NCBI GenBank assembly: GCA_020854265.1
Contig: JADZFU010000004.1
Span: 248,001 to 312,000 of the forward strand
Reading direction: 5' to 3'
Source: Candidatus Uhrbacteria bacterium
Lineage (GTDB): Bacteria > Patescibacteriota > Patescibacteriia > 2-12-FULL-60-25
DNA: 64,000 bases
Positions 36,193-45,974 of this stretch are shown here, in pieces (the first letter of the stretch is position 1; the number at the start of each line of letters is the position of its first letter). The notes beneath the pieces were generated by a model. It ran no database searches and was not told where the DNA came from. It saw only the letters and a program-made list of their open reading frames with translations. Position numbers and translations under genes: made by a program.

Positions 36193-38697
36193 ATGCCTTC
36201 CCAAAGACCTCCTGCGCCGGAATCAATGCCGCCGCAGCGCGTCAAAGCAGAAATTGGCGATACGCTTCACTCCATCGTATTCGAGATGAGAAATGGCCAA
36301 CTTCGGGCCTCTAGTACGAATTTTAAAGCGATGGAATTAGAAGATGCGAAATCCGCGGAGACCATCCAAGAAGGGCAAGCGTATGATGTGGTCGTGGTTC
36401 GCGATACAAGGCCGGAAGATCCGAATAAAGGAAAATTGGTCGTGCGTGTGATCGGACTTTCATCGTCCGGAGCGAATGTCCCGCAGGAACGCTGGGAGGG
36501 GGTACAAGAAACCGTATACGCAGCAGAAAAACAAAAACGAAAAGCTGCAAAACGCTCGACCGAAATCGGGCTGCTGTCCGAGTTAGCCACCGGAAAGCCC
36601 ATGACCTTGGCCGAACGTCTCGGGCTGACGACCGAAGAGGCGATTGCGCGGTTTAAAGCCGATGTCGAAGCGCGCGAAGCTGCTGCAGGCAAAAGCGTAC
36701 GCGAGGCAAGACGTACAGCAGAAACAAGCGGTGAAACTCGACGCGTCCAGGCGGCTATGGTTGAAGAGCGCGAAGCACGAAATGCCGTAACCGAAGCCTT
36801 GGGTCCAGAAGGCACGGCTACGCTTGAAAATGCTTTCGTCTCGTTCCAATGGACGGAGCTATCGAATGCTTTACGAAAAGACCGCGCCTTAGACCGCGAG
36901 CGCGAAGCCTTGGTCAACCCGCCGTCATTATCCCAATCACGCGAAGAAGAGGCTGAGCTTAAAATGCGTTCGATCAAGCGCAAACTTAAAGGCATGGGGC
37001 CAACTGCGGCATCAGCCGAGGTTGCGGCCGAGATCGGTCCGGCATTGGAGCAGATCGACGAAAAACGCGAGCAGATCTTGCAGGAGAGTCCGGAAGCGTT
37101 TTTCGGACTCCATCTCAAGGATTTGAAAAAATATCGCGAGCAGCTTGATTCCGGAAAAATCGTCGAGACGCCGTATGTCGAGAGGCAGGCGCTCGAGCTT
37201 GAGGCCAATGTCCGCCGAGGACAACCGGTGTTTATCTATGGTCATCTTGGCTCGGGTAAAACGGAGCTGGCTTTACATGTGGCCGAGAAAGTCCTGCAAA
37301 AACGGGAGGACTTGGTCGAGCGTGATGCAAAAGGCAAGATCGTTCGCGATAATCGTCATGCCTTGGTTATTTCCGGTTCAAAATACATGGCCCAGTCCGA
37401 GCTTTACGGACACCAGGTGCTCGCAGTAGACAAAATGGACAAAGAGGCTATCCGCGAGACGGTGCGCGAGGTTGAAGAAGAGTTTAATGCATGGAAAAAA
37501 GAGAACGACGATAAGAAAAAAAATCTTTCAGAAGATGAACGTATCGCAAGCGAACAGCTTGCGCATGACCGTATTTTACAGACCTACCTTACGGCCAAAA
37601 AAGGCGGCACCATCTCCGATTTTTATCTCGGCCCGGTTTATCAGGCCATGGAGGACGGACGTCCGATCATTATCGACGAAGTCAATGCTATCCCGCACGA
37701 GGTTCTTATCAGCTTGAACCATGCGCTGACGCGCCGGCCGGGGGACGTGATCAATGTCCAGCAGGATAGCGGCAAGCAGATTACGGTTCGGGACGGATTC
37801 AGCGTTGTGATGACAGGCAACTTGAATGTCGGGACAGGCGAAACCGTCCAAAAATACGTGAACCGCGAAAAGATGGATCCGGCATTCATCAGCCGTTTGA
37901 AATTGATGGAACATGACTACCTTCCGCAGGAAACAGCCAAGCCATTCCGCGACCAGAACGGCGAGGTGACTCCGGCTGCAGAAGGGGTTGATAAAGAATT
38001 ATTTACCGTCATGCTTGCCGGATTGATGGATTCATCGGGAAATGTCGAGGCGCCCAAGGATGCGTTGCCAGAATTATGGAATTTGGCCATGGTCGCACGC
38101 AGTACGCAGGATGCCTTTGCCGGAAAACGCAAGGCGGAGTTTGCGCAAGCCGGACAAAAAGCGTTTCCCGTGCCGGTACAGTACGCTGTCATCTCCATCC
38201 GCGGAATTAAAACCGTAATGGATGCATGGCAGTCCGAGTCTTATCAAAAACCGCTGGAGCGGGTAATTTTCGACACTTTGATCAAAGACCAGCCTTTGCC
38301 TCAAGAGCGCGCATGGCTGTATCAACAATTCCAATCAGCCGGATTCTTTAACCAAACAGACGGATGGAAAAATGCCTCCGAGCTGACCAATGTCCAGACT
38401 TCTTTCGAAGTAAAGCCTCCAAAACGCAAGGCAGAAAAAATCGAATTGGAATTCAATACTCCACGAGATTTAATCAAGGTTTTGTATGGAGACGGTCCGG
38501 AGCGCGAGCGCTGGCCGGTTCTTAAAAGCCAAGAAGAAACGGAAAAAGAATCCGGATCATTTAATCCCGAACAGGCAGAACAATTGGCCGAGTATCAAGA
38601 ATTCCTCGAGAAAATGGAAAAGGAAATTGCGGATCTCTCCGATTTGGTAGACAAGCACTGCGCAGTTGAACAGCGTGCAGCAGAGGTAGCGGTTTAA
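36193..38697 (+). CDS. MoxR/midasin-like AAA+ ATPase with long N-terminal extension
   Basis: Walker A FIYGHLGSGKTEL (about 37240), Walker B PIIIDEVNAIP, FSVVMTGNLNVG, DPAFISRLKLME. Confidence 0.88.
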   Translation: MPSQRPPAPESMPPQRVKAEIGDTLHSIVFEMRNGQLRASSTNFKAMELEDAKSAETIQEGQAYDVVVVRDTRPEDPNKGKLVVRVIGLSSSGANVPQERWEGVQETVYAAEKQKRKAAKRSTEIGLLSELATGKPMTLAERLGLTTEEAIARFKADVEAREAAAGKSVREARRTAETSGETRRVQAAMVEEREARNAVTEALGPEGTATLENAFVSFQWTELSNALRKDRALDREREALVNPPSLSQSREEEAELKMRSIKRKLKGMGPTAASAEVAAEIGPALEQIDEKREQILQESPEAFFGLHLKDLKKYREQLDSGKIVETPYVERQALELEANVRRGQPVFIYGHLGSGKTELALHVAEKVLQKREDLVERDAKGKIVRDNRHALVISGSKYMAQSELYGHQVLAVDKMDKEAIRETVREVEEEFNAWKKENDDKKKNLSEDERIASEQLAHDRILQTYLTAKKGGTISDFYLGPVYQAMEDGRPIIIDEVNAIPHEVLISLNHALTRRPGDVINVQQDSGKQITVRDGFSVVMTGNLNVGTGETVQKYVNREKMDPAFISRLKLMEHDYLPQETAKPFRDQNGEVTPAAEGVDKELFTVMLAGLMDSSGNVEAPKDALPELWNLAMVARSTQDAFAGKRKAEFAQAGQKAFPVPVQYAVISIRGIKTVMDAWQSESYQKPLERVIFDTLIKDQPLPQERAWLYQQFQSAGFFNQTDGWKNASELTNVQTSFEVKPPKRKAEKIELEFNTPRDLIKVLYGDGPERERWPVLKSQEETEKESGSFNPEQAEQLAEYQEFLEKMEKEIADLSDLVDKHCAVEQRAAEVAV

Positions 38698-38698
38698 A

Positions 38699-39730
38699 TC
38701 AGGCTAAGAGTTTTTTGAGAGCCGAAACATTCGGAACGGGCACCGGATCGATCCGGTGCCTTTCTGCAATATAGTAACTCGTAAACGCGCCAAATTGTAC
38801 GGCGTTCATGGCTTGGATGAAGCGGTTCGATCCCATCACGTCTATCACGGCGGAAGGAATGCCGTTTTTATCCAAAATCCCCGAGGTAAGCTCGATGCGT
38901 TTACGGTTGCGCGGATGGTACAGATCGGATTGCAAGAAAATTGCCATGACATGGCGTTTTGCCCCGTACGGGAAACCCAAGCCTTCAAGGAAATGGTGGT
39001 CGAGTTCCGGAATCGGCTGTGAAACGCTGAGATGTTTTGCGTTTTCGTTGAGCTGGTTATTGAAGACGTGTGCCGATCCTAGCAGGTGCTCGGCGGACAT
39101 GAGCAAGAGAAAACGGTTTTCGGAGTAGCCGGCGAGTTCGGATGCGGGATTCTCCAATGCTTTGAGAGTCGTGTTTTGTTTTTTGAGTTCATTTGAAGCA
39201 AGCAAGATCATCCGTTTTGTCAGAGGAATGAGTCCGAGCCGCGAAAGGAGGCATCCAAGACCGGCGACCATATATCCAATGGCCATGCGCGGCTGGTTTG
39301 AGGGGTTTTGATCGGCTTCGATTTTCCAATACGGCCAATCCAGCGCATGCGCACCATCAAGCAAGGTGCCGCCAGCCGCCATTACAAAAACGTGTGAACC
39401 GGATTCTTTTGCCTGCTCGGCGCAAGCGAGAGTCTCCTCGGTTGTTCCCGAATAGGAGGACAAAATAACAAGAGTGTGTTCTCCTACCCATGGCGGCAAG
39501 GAGTAATCGTTAACGATATGAATCGGGATTTCCAGCTTGCGTGCGAATGCATATCTCAGAAGATCGGCGCCTAGCGTTGAACCGCCCATGCCGGCGATTA
39601 CGATATCCGAATATCGAGTATCGATGAACGATGCAGGGAGATGTATTTCAGAAACTTGGCCCCAAGCATCCGTGAGCTGGGCCGGAAGTTTCAATATTGA
39701 ATCCAAAAGATCGGGCGCGAATCTCGCCAT
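38699..39730 (-). CDS. SIS-domain bifunctional phosphoglucose/phosphomannose isomerase-like
   Basis: DIVIAGMGGSTLGADLLR, LVILSSYSGTTEETLAC, C-terminal DHHFLEGLGFP. Start MARFAP lies 7 nt after TATAAT. Confidence 0.88.
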   Translation of the reverse strand: MARFAPDLLDSILKLPAQLTDAWGQVSEIHLPASFIDTRYSDIVIAGMGGSTLGADLLRYAFARKLEIPIHIVNDYSLPPWVGEHTLVILSSYSGTTEETLACAEQAKESGSHVFVMAAGGTLLDGAHALDWPYWKIEADQNPSNQPRMAIGYMVAGLGCLLSRLGLIPLTKRMILLASNELKKQNTTLKALENPASELAGYSENRFLLLMSAEHLLGSAHVFNNQLNENAKHLSVSQPIPELDHHFLEGLGFPYGAKRHVMAIFLQSDLYHPRNRKRIELTSGILDKNGIPSAVIDVMGSNRFIQAMNAVQFGAFTSYYIAERHRIDPVPVPNVSALKKLLA

Positions 39731-39745
39731 GTGTATCATTATATC

Positions 39746-39779
39746 AAAAAAGACTCCCCGAATCGAGGAGTCTTTTTTA
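39746..39779. terminator. Hairpin terminator AAAAAAGACTCC..GGAGTCTTTTTT
   Basis: Inverted repeat with A/T runs downstream of the 39786 minus-strand gene. Confidence 0.8.
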
Positions 39780-39785
39780 TGTTGG

Positions 39786-40214
39786 CTACATTGCCGGCCA
39801 AAGGGAGATGATAACCCCCATCAGGCAGAGCGAAACAAGATAGTATCCGGCGGTAATCGGGAAGAGCTTCCATGGTTTTCCGCCCCAGAGCTGATCGCCC
39901 ATAATTACGGGAGCCATAAAACCGAGCCAGTTCCAGAGTCCGCCCTGCAGACCCGCGGAAACACCCGAGATATTCAGGTAGGTCGTGGCAAATACCATGC
40001 TGTGAGCCATGACATACGCCATAACCAAAGTACCTACGGCATTGAGAGCCATGGTTTTACCCATGCCTTCCTTCTTTGATTTCTCAATATCGGAGGCGGA
40101 AATGCCCATGGCTTTCATCCAGGGTTTACCGAAGAGCGGACCGAACCAGACCCAACCAAGTACGAATGACGCGGCAGCGGCGGCAAGTACCGCAAGAAAA
40201 TTTACAGGGACCAT
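39786..40214 (-). CDS. DUF1761-type small membrane protein
   Basis: VNFLAVLAAAAASFVLGWVWFGPLFGKPWMKAMG matches the DUF1761 N-terminal pattern. Confidence 0.8.
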   Translation of the reverse strand: MVPVNFLAVLAAAAASFVLGWVWFGPLFGKPWMKAMGISASDIEKSKKEGMGKTMALNAVGTLVMAYVMAHSMVFATTYLNISGVSAGLQGGLWNWLGFMAPVIMGDQLWGGKPWKLFPITAGYYLVSLCLMGVIISLWPAM

Positions 40215-40260
40215 ATGAAAGAGAGTGAATTATAAATATTAATATATCATCAAACAAAAT

Positions 40261-40284
40261 ACCGCGCCATTCGCGCGGTTTTTT
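40261..40284 (-). terminator. Hairpin terminator downstream of tRNA-Ser
   Basis: ACCGCGC-caTTC-GCGCGGT inverted repeat flanked by A/T. Confidence 0.7.
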
Positions 40285-40287
40285 GTG

Positions 40288-40375
40288 TGGCGGAGGAGGG
40301 GAGATTCGAACTCCCGATACCTTGCGGTATGCTTGCTTTCCAAGCAAGTGCACTAGGCCACTATGCGACCCCTCC
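40288..40375 (-). tRNA. tRNA-Ser(GGA), CCA encoded
   Basis: Minus strand GGAGGGG...CTTGC-TTGGAAA-GCAAG anticodon arm, long variable arm CATACCGCAAGGTATC, GGGAGTTCGAATCTCCC T-arm, CTCCTCCG-CCA end. Confidence 0.96.
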
Positions 40376-40436
40376 GTGGCTCTGATAATGTGGCCAGAGA
40401 ATAGCGGATTTTAGGTGCGATTGCAAGCCTCTTGAT

Positions 40437-40802
40437 ATGCCCTCGAAACATGCCGATTACGTGCGTTATATCGCCGAAGATCTTTTAGCGGGTCTGCCTC
40501 ATATAACGGTGAAGAGGATGTTTGGCGGGCATGGCTTTTATTTTGAAGGCAGGATGTTTGGCCTCGAGGCGGATGGACGCATCTATTTCAAAGTTGATGA
40601 ACAGTCGCAGCCGGATTATGAGCTAGCTGGGAGCGAGCCGTTTCGATATTCGTCAAAAGACCGTACATCAGTGACCATGTCTTACTGGACGCTTCCCGAT
40701 GACGTGCTGGAGGATCATGAGAAGGCGGTCATGTGGGCCGAGAAAGCTATTCAAGCGGCGCGCCGATCATCAATGAAAAAGAAAAAACCCCGACACACGT
40801 AA
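40437..40802 (+). CDS. TfoX N-terminal domain protein
   Basis: ITVKRMFGGHGFYFEGRMFGLEADGRIYFKVDE..FRYSSKDRTSVTMSYWTLPDDVLED. Confidence 0.88.
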   Translation: MPSKHADYVRYIAEDLLAGLPHITVKRMFGGHGFYFEGRMFGLEADGRIYFKVDEQSQPDYELAGSEPFRYSSKDRTSVTMSYWTLPDDVLEDHEKAVMWAEKAIQAARRSSMKKKKPRHT

Positions 40803-40818
40803 GAGGTCGGGGTTTTTT
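40782..40818. terminator. Bidirectional hairpin terminator AAAAAACCCCGAC..GTCGGGGTTTTTT
   Basis: Perfect inverted repeat between convergent genes. Confidence 0.85.
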
Positions 40819-40819
40819 G

Positions 40820-41392
40820 TTAGCGCCTTGTCAGGATTCGGCTGCGGGCAAAGTCCAGCTTCTCGTCCAGATTATCATGGTCCCGCATGAATTCGAGGCG
40901 GGCCGCCGTAGTATGAAGCGCTTCGGTGTCCCATGAAGCGCATGCGGCGAGCCGCGCTTCGATCTGGGTATCGCTGTCGCCGCGCTTACGCATGCGACGT
41001 CGGAGCGTTTCGGTCTGCGGGCTCAGAATGTAGATCGATCGGACAGCCGTCATGAGTCCGTGCTGACGAGCGGCTGTCTGCAAAGTCCGTACGCCTGACA
41101 AGTCAAGCGCGGCAAAATGCCATACATCGCTCCGAAGGACATCGAGCACGAGCTGCGCACGCGTACCGTAGCGCTTTTGTGCGACATCGGTTTTCCAGGC
41201 GAATGCATTGTCAGCGGACAGGCGATCGAATTCTTCGTCGGTGACGAACTCGTATTCGCCTTGCGCATCGCTGGCACGCGGCTGACGCGTGGTAGTGGAT
41301 CGTAGATAGCCGCTCTGCGGCGTTTCGGCGATCAACCGTGAGATCATCGTCGATTTACCGACGCCGGAGGCTCCGCTTATGGATAAGATCAT
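40820..41392 (-). CDS. Guanylate kinase-like P-loop protein
   Basis: MILSISGASGVGKSTMISRL, YLRSTTTRQPRASDAQGEYEFVTDEEFDRL; start overlaps the upstream stop (ATGA). Confidence 0.8.
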   Translation of the reverse strand: MILSISGASGVGKSTMISRLIAETPQSGYLRSTTTRQPRASDAQGEYEFVTDEEFDRLSADNAFAWKTDVAQKRYGTRAQLVLDVLRSDVWHFAALDLSGVRTLQTAARQHGLMTAVRSIYILSPQTETLRRRMRKRGDSDTQIEARLAACASWDTEALHTTAARLEFMRDHDNLDEKLDFARSRILTRR

Positions 41393-41922
41393 GACCGCGA
41401 CCAGATCCGGTACTTGCACCAAGCGGCGACCGAGCCGACCGTTGTCTGGGATGACTTCATGACGACCTCCTCCCAATGCGATCGCGAGATCCAGCGCGGC
41501 TGAAGACTGTCTTCTGCCATGCCGATCCGATGGCCTTGGTTGTGTTCCGGGTTCGCCGCGACGAATACGTATTGATACGACGTACCCGTATACCAGTATG
41601 AGCCGAGGGGGATGAGCGTTTCCGCTTCGTACCCTGTCTCCTCGTACAGCTCACGGCGGGCGGCATCTTCCGGCTTCTCGTTTTCCTCGATCTTTCCACC
41701 GGGGAATTCCATGAGCTCGGAGCCGGCCTGATGCCGGTAATTCGAGATGACGAGAATCTCGTTTCCGCCGCGGCGTATGGCTACCACGATGGCAACGTGC
41801 GGCTTCTCTTCTACGACGACTTCGTAGGATTTTCCTACCGCGTTTTTGAGCTTGTCGATGCGGACTTTTACTCCGCGCTCATCAAAGATCGTGGTACTTG
41901 AAATGGGCTTTTTGGGGCGCAT
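41389..41922 (-). CDS. NUDIX hydrolase (ADP-ribose pyrophosphatase-like)
   Basis: GGKIEENEKPEDAARRELYEETGYEAE Nudix box; GGAGGTGCGG SD before MRPKKP. Confidence 0.92.
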   Translation of the reverse strand: MRPKKPISSTTIFDERGVKVRIDKLKNAVGKSYEVVVEEKPHVAIVVAIRRGGNEILVISNYRHQAGSELMEFPGGKIEENEKPEDAARRELYEETGYEAETLIPLGSYWYTGTSYQYVFVAANPEHNQGHRIGMAEDSLQPRWISRSHWEEVVMKSSQTTVGSVAAWCKYRIWSRS

Positions 41923-42027
41923 CCGCACCTCCGAAAAGGACATTAACAGGTATGGCTAACTCGACAAGGGCGAGGGAAGACGATAGGCTAGGGGTCAAGC
42001 CTGTTTATCGGGCCGATTTCTGTATTT

Positions 42028-44577
42028 ATGCAAGACAAGATCGTCATCCGCGGTGCGCGCGAACACAATCTCAAAAATATCTCTTTGGAGCTGCCGCGCA
42101 ATAAAATGATCGTTTTTACGGGCTTGTCCGGATCGGGCAAGTCGTCTTTGGCATTTGATACGATTTTTGCCGAGGGTCAGCGCCGTTATGTCGAGTCTCT
42201 GTCGGCTTATGCACGACAATTTCTTGGGCAGATGGATAAACCGGATGTCGATGAGATCGAAGGGCTTTCGCCGGCCATCTCCATCGATCAAAAAGCGCAT
42301 TCGGCAAATCCGCGCTCCACGGTGGCCACGATCACGGAGATCTACGATTATCTGCGTGTTCTGTATGCGCGCGTCGGACGTCCGCATTGTCCCATTTGCC
42401 GCAAGCCAATCCGCAAGATGACCGTGGATGAAATGGTGGACCGAGTATTGAAACGTACGGACGAGATCCATCGCACGACGCATGTGAACGGGAAGAAACA
42501 AAAGTTCACAAATGAAGTGACCGTGCTTGCACCGGTGGTGCGCGGGCGCAAAGGGGAGTATCACCAGCTTCTTCAAGATTTGTTTGAAAGCGGATTTATC
42601 GATGTACGCGTGAATGGACGCATGTACAGTTTGCGCGACCGGATCCCTTTGGATCGATACAAGCAGCATACAATCGAGGTTGTGGTAGACCGCGTGCCGC
42701 TTGCGTGGCCGATCGAAGGCAATAAGCCATTGCAGACCCGTTTGAATGAAGCCATAGAGATGGCGTTGGACCGTGCCGAAGACAATGTCATGGCCATCCT
42801 TGATGATGGGAGCGAGCTGCTTATGTCCGCGCGCTTTTCTTGTCCGGATGACGGATTTGCCTTTCCGGAAATCGAGCCCCGTCTTTTTTCTTTCAATTCG
42901 CCTTACGGCGCATGTCCGACGTGTAATGGGTTGGGCACCAAAGAAATTTTTTCCGAGGAGGAGTGCGAAGCCTGTCACGGGAATCGTCTGCGTACGGAAG
43001 CGATGTACGTATGGCTGGGCGATAATAAAAATATCGTGGACGTGGCATCCATGCCGATCAATGCGGCGGCGGATTTTTTTCTCGCGCTTGATCTCAATAA
43101 AAACGAAGCATCGATTGCCGAGCCAATCATGCGCGAAATCCTTGCACGTCTCACCTTCTTATTGGATGTCGGCTTGGAGTATCTGACCTTGAACCGTAAA
43201 GCCGGATCTTTGTCCGGCGGAGAAGCCCAACGTATCCGTTTGGCATCGCAGATCGGTTCGCGTTTGGTAGGAGCCTTGTATGTCTTGGATGAACCCACGA
43301 TCGGCCTCCATCAGCGCGATAACCAGCGTTTGGTTGATACGCTGACCAAACTCCGCGATATCGGAAATACGATTATTGTCGTCGAACACGATGAAGACAC
43401 GATACGCGCATCGGATTGGCTGGTGGATATTGGTCCCGGAGCAGGCAAGCATGGCGGACATATCGTTGCCGAGGGCCCGATGCCGAAAGTCCTCCAAAAC
43501 AAAGACAGCCTGACATGCGCATATTTGCGCGGGGATAAACGCATCCCCATGCCGGCAAAACGCCGCGAAACAGCCAAAGAGCATATTACGATCCATGGGG
43601 CTTCAGAAAACAATCTAAAAAATATTACGGCCAAGATTCCGCTCAAGCGCTTTGTCTGCGTTACGGGCGTTTCTGGTTCGGGTAAATCGACTCTCACAAT
43701 CGACGTGCTGTATCGCGAATTGGCGCGCAAATTGAACGGATCAACCGTCAAAGCCGGCAAGCACGAGGGGATTGATGGTATCGATTGGCTGGATAAAGTC
43801 GTGGATGTCGATCAAAGCCCGATCGGACGCACGCCGCGTTCCAATCCCGCAACGTACACCGGTATTTGGAATCATGTGCGCGAATTGTATGCGCTCACGC
43901 CGGAAGCGCGCGTACGCGGATATAAAGTCGGACGGTTTTCATTCAATGTACCGGGCGGGCGATGCGAGCACTGCGAAGGCAATGGCCAGCTCGCTATCGA
44001 GATGCATTTTTTGCCGACCGTGTATGTGCCGTGCGATGTCTGCAAAGGACGCCGCTTCAACCGCGAAACGCTTGAAGTGAAATATCGCGACAAAAATATC
44101 CACGAGGTTTTGTCGATGACGGTAGAGGAAGGCGCGAAGTTTTTCCGAGACATTCCGCCGATTCATGACCGTTTGAAAATCATGTCGGAAGTGGGCCTCT
44201 CGTACATCACGCTCGGACAATCAGCCACGACGTTGTCCGGCGGCGAGGCGCAGCGCATCAAATTGTCGACGGAGCTTGCCAAGCGGGACACGGGGCGCAC
44301 GTTTTATCTTTTGGATGAACCGACAACCGGCTTGCACTTTGATGATATCCGCCGTTTATTGGAAGTGCTCCACCGTCTTGTTGCGCGCGGGAATACGGTT
44401 CTCGTTATCGAGCATAATCTCGACGTGATCAAGAATGCAGACTGGATTATTGATATGGGACCGGAAGGAGGAGATAAAGGTGGTAAAATCGTGGCACAAG
44501 GCACGCCGGAGGACGTCGCCAAGAGTCCAAAGAGCTTCACGGGAAAGTATTTGAAGGACGTATTGAAAAAACGATGA
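42028..44577 (+). CDS. uvrA: Excinuclease ABC subunit A (internally shortened)
   Basis: [40 protein letters not shown], two ABC signatures [17 protein letters not shown]...CDVCKGRRF zinc finger. Confidence 0.97.
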   Translation: MQDKIVIRGAREHNLKNISLELPRNKMIVFTGLSGSGKSSLAFDTIFAEGQRRYVESLSAYARQFLGQMDKPDVDEIEGLSPAISIDQKAHSANPRSTVATITEIYDYLRVLYARVGRPHCPICRKPIRKMTVDEMVDRVLKRTDEIHRTTHVNGKKQKFTNEVTVLAPVVRGRKGEYHQLLQDLFESGFIDVRVNGRMYSLRDRIPLDRYKQHTIEVVVDRVPLAWPIEGNKPLQTRLNEAIEMALDRAEDNVMAILDDGSELLMSARFSCPDDGFAFPEIEPRLFSFNSPYGACPTCNGLGTKEIFSEEECEACHGNRLRTEAMYVWLGDNKNIVDVASMPINAAADFFLALDLNKNEASIAEPIMREILARLTFLLDVGLEYLTLNRKAGSLSGGEAQRIRLASQIGSRLVGALYVLDEPTIGLHQRDNQRLVDTLTKLRDIGNTIIVVEHDEDTIRASDWLVDIGPGAGKHGGHIVAEGPMPKVLQNKDSLTCAYLRGDKRIPMPAKRRETAKEHITIHGASENNLKNITAKIPLKRFVCVTGVSGSGKSTLTIDVLYRELARKLNGSTVKAGKHEGIDGIDWLDKVVDVDQSPIGRTPRSNPATYTGIWNHVRELYALTPEARVRGYKVGRFSFNVPGGRCEHCEGNGQLAIEMHFLPTVYVPCDVCKGRRFNRETLEVKYRDKNIHEVLSMTVEEGAKFFRDIPPIHDRLKIMSEVGLSYITLGQSATTLSGGEAQRIKLSTELAKRDTGRTFYLLDEPTTGLHFDDIRRLLEVLHRLVARGNTVLVIEHNLDVIKNADWIIDMGPEGGDKGGKIVAQGTPEDVAKSPKSFTGKYLKDVLKKR

Positions 44578-45836
44578 TTCCATCCCACATCAAAATTAAG
44601 AATGGCGAATTGCCGGCGAGCCCGGGCGTGTACATCATGAAAAACGCCAAGGGAACGGTTTTGTATGTGGGCAAAGCCGTATCGCTCAAATCCCGCGTAC
44701 GCCAGCATTTTGACCGTCCGCATGGTCCGCATATCCCGGAAATGACCAAGCAGGTGACCGAGATTGATTACATTACCAAGCCGACGGCACTTGAAGCGCT
44801 GGTACTTGAAGCGAATCTCATCAAGCATTTTTGGCCAAAATATAACGTACTGCAGAAAGACAATACGTCTTTCATGTATTTGGCAATTACGGACGAGGAT
44901 TATCCGCGGCCGCTCCTGGTCCGCGGGACCGATCTCGATGATGAGTCAGCGAAAAAATATAAAGTCGTATTTGGACCATATACATCATCACGCGCATTGA
45001 AAGCGGCGCTTGATTTGGTGCGCAAGGCGTTTCCTTGGTCCAATTGTAAACCGGGACAAAAACGAGCCTGCTTTAACGTGCATCTTAAATTATGTCCGGG
45101 CGTGTGTATTGATGCGGTTGATAAAAAAACATACCAGAAAACTATTCGGGATTTGATCCGTTTTTTTGAAGGCAAGAAAGAAGATATTCTGAAGGACTTC
45201 AAGAAACAAATGAATAAGCTGTCGAAGGAGAAAAAGTACGAAGAGGCGGCAATCATCCGCAATAAAGTATATTTTTTGGAGCATATTCAGGATGTGGCCG
45301 TGTTAAAACGTGACGATGAAATGGTGGACCGCATCAAACCGGGCGAGGGGATGGCGGTAAATTTGTTCGGCCGTATCGAGGGATACGATATTTCGAATAT
45401 TTCCGGCACATCACAGGTTGCTTCAATGGTTGTTTTTGAGAACGGAGCGCCGGCAAAAGCGGAGTATCGCAAATTCAAGATCAAAACAGTCGAGGGCTCG
45501 AATGATGTTGCATCGATGCGGGAGACTCTCATGCGCCGATTGAAGCACCGCGAATGGAGCAAGCCTGATTTGATTTTGATTGATGGCGGACTACCGCAAG
45601 TGCATGCGGCCGAAGAGGTACTGCATCATTTAAATGTACAGATTCCCGTAGTCGGAATTGCAAAAGGGAGGGAACGTAAGCGCAATGACATTATTTGTTC
45701 GCGTGTCTCGGTTGAGCTCTGCGAGCTTTGCAATACATATGTAGACCTTCTTGCGCAGGTGCGCGATGAAGCCCACCGATTTGCGATTACCTATCATAAA
45801 AAAGTGCGATCCCGGACTTTTTTACCAAAGTCGTGA
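44574..45836 (+). CDS. uvrC: Excinuclease ABC subunit C, short form
   Basis: GIY-YIG domain ([33 protein letters not shown]), UVR-like motif, UvrC RNase H domain ([33 protein letters not shown]). Confidence 0.95.
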   Translation: MIPSHIKIKNGELPASPGVYIMKNAKGTVLYVGKAVSLKSRVRQHFDRPHGPHIPEMTKQVTEIDYITKPTALEALVLEANLIKHFWPKYNVLQKDNTSFMYLAITDEDYPRPLLVRGTDLDDESAKKYKVVFGPYTSSRALKAALDLVRKAFPWSNCKPGQKRACFNVHLKLCPGVCIDAVDKKTYQKTIRDLIRFFEGKKEDILKDFKKQMNKLSKEKKYEEAAIIRNKVYFLEHIQDVAVLKRDDEMVDRIKPGEGMAVNLFGRIEGYDISNISGTSQVASMVVFENGAPAKAEYRKFKIKTVEGSNDVASMRETLMRRLKHREWSKPDLILIDGGLPQVHAAEEVLHHLNVQIPVVGIAKGRERKRNDIICSRVSVELCELCNTYVDLLAQVRDEAHRFAITYHKKVRSRTFLPKS

Positions 45837-45846
45837 TACAATAAAC

Positions 45847-45875
45847 TTGCAGGATCAAAATGGTTCTGCTACAAT
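45847..45875 (+). promoter_or_regulatory. Promoter TTGCAG-N17-TACAAT
   Basis: Spacing places the start of transcription at the base of the structured leader. Confidence 0.6.
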
Positions 45876-45879
45876 TTCC

Positions 45880-45974
45880 GTCCCTGGATGATTCATCTCA
45901 AGATAAACGTTTTGTCGAAAGACGAGGCCTAGAATCTTGAGGAGAGTGTTCCAGGGCTAACATTAGCCATTATT
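45880..45974 (+). promoter_or_regulatory. Structured 5' leader RNA of NUDIX/IDI-like gene (candidate cis-regulatory RNA)
   Basis: Nested inverted repeats CCCTGGA/TCCAGGG, CTCAAGAT/ATCTTGAG, GTTTTGTC-GAAA-GACGAGGC, then GGCTAA-CA-TTAGCC just before ATG. Confidence 0.65.

Noticed and set aside
36267-37208. 313-aa minus ORF opposite the AAA ATPase
   Set aside because: Ser/Arg-rich antisense translation; no domain signatures.
45882-45956. Hammerhead ribozyme in the NUDIX leader (CUGGAUGA...GAAA...GUC)
   Set aside because: The core would need an insertion (CUG-GAUGA versus CUGAUGA), and GUC-GAAA-GAC is better explained as a hairpin loop.
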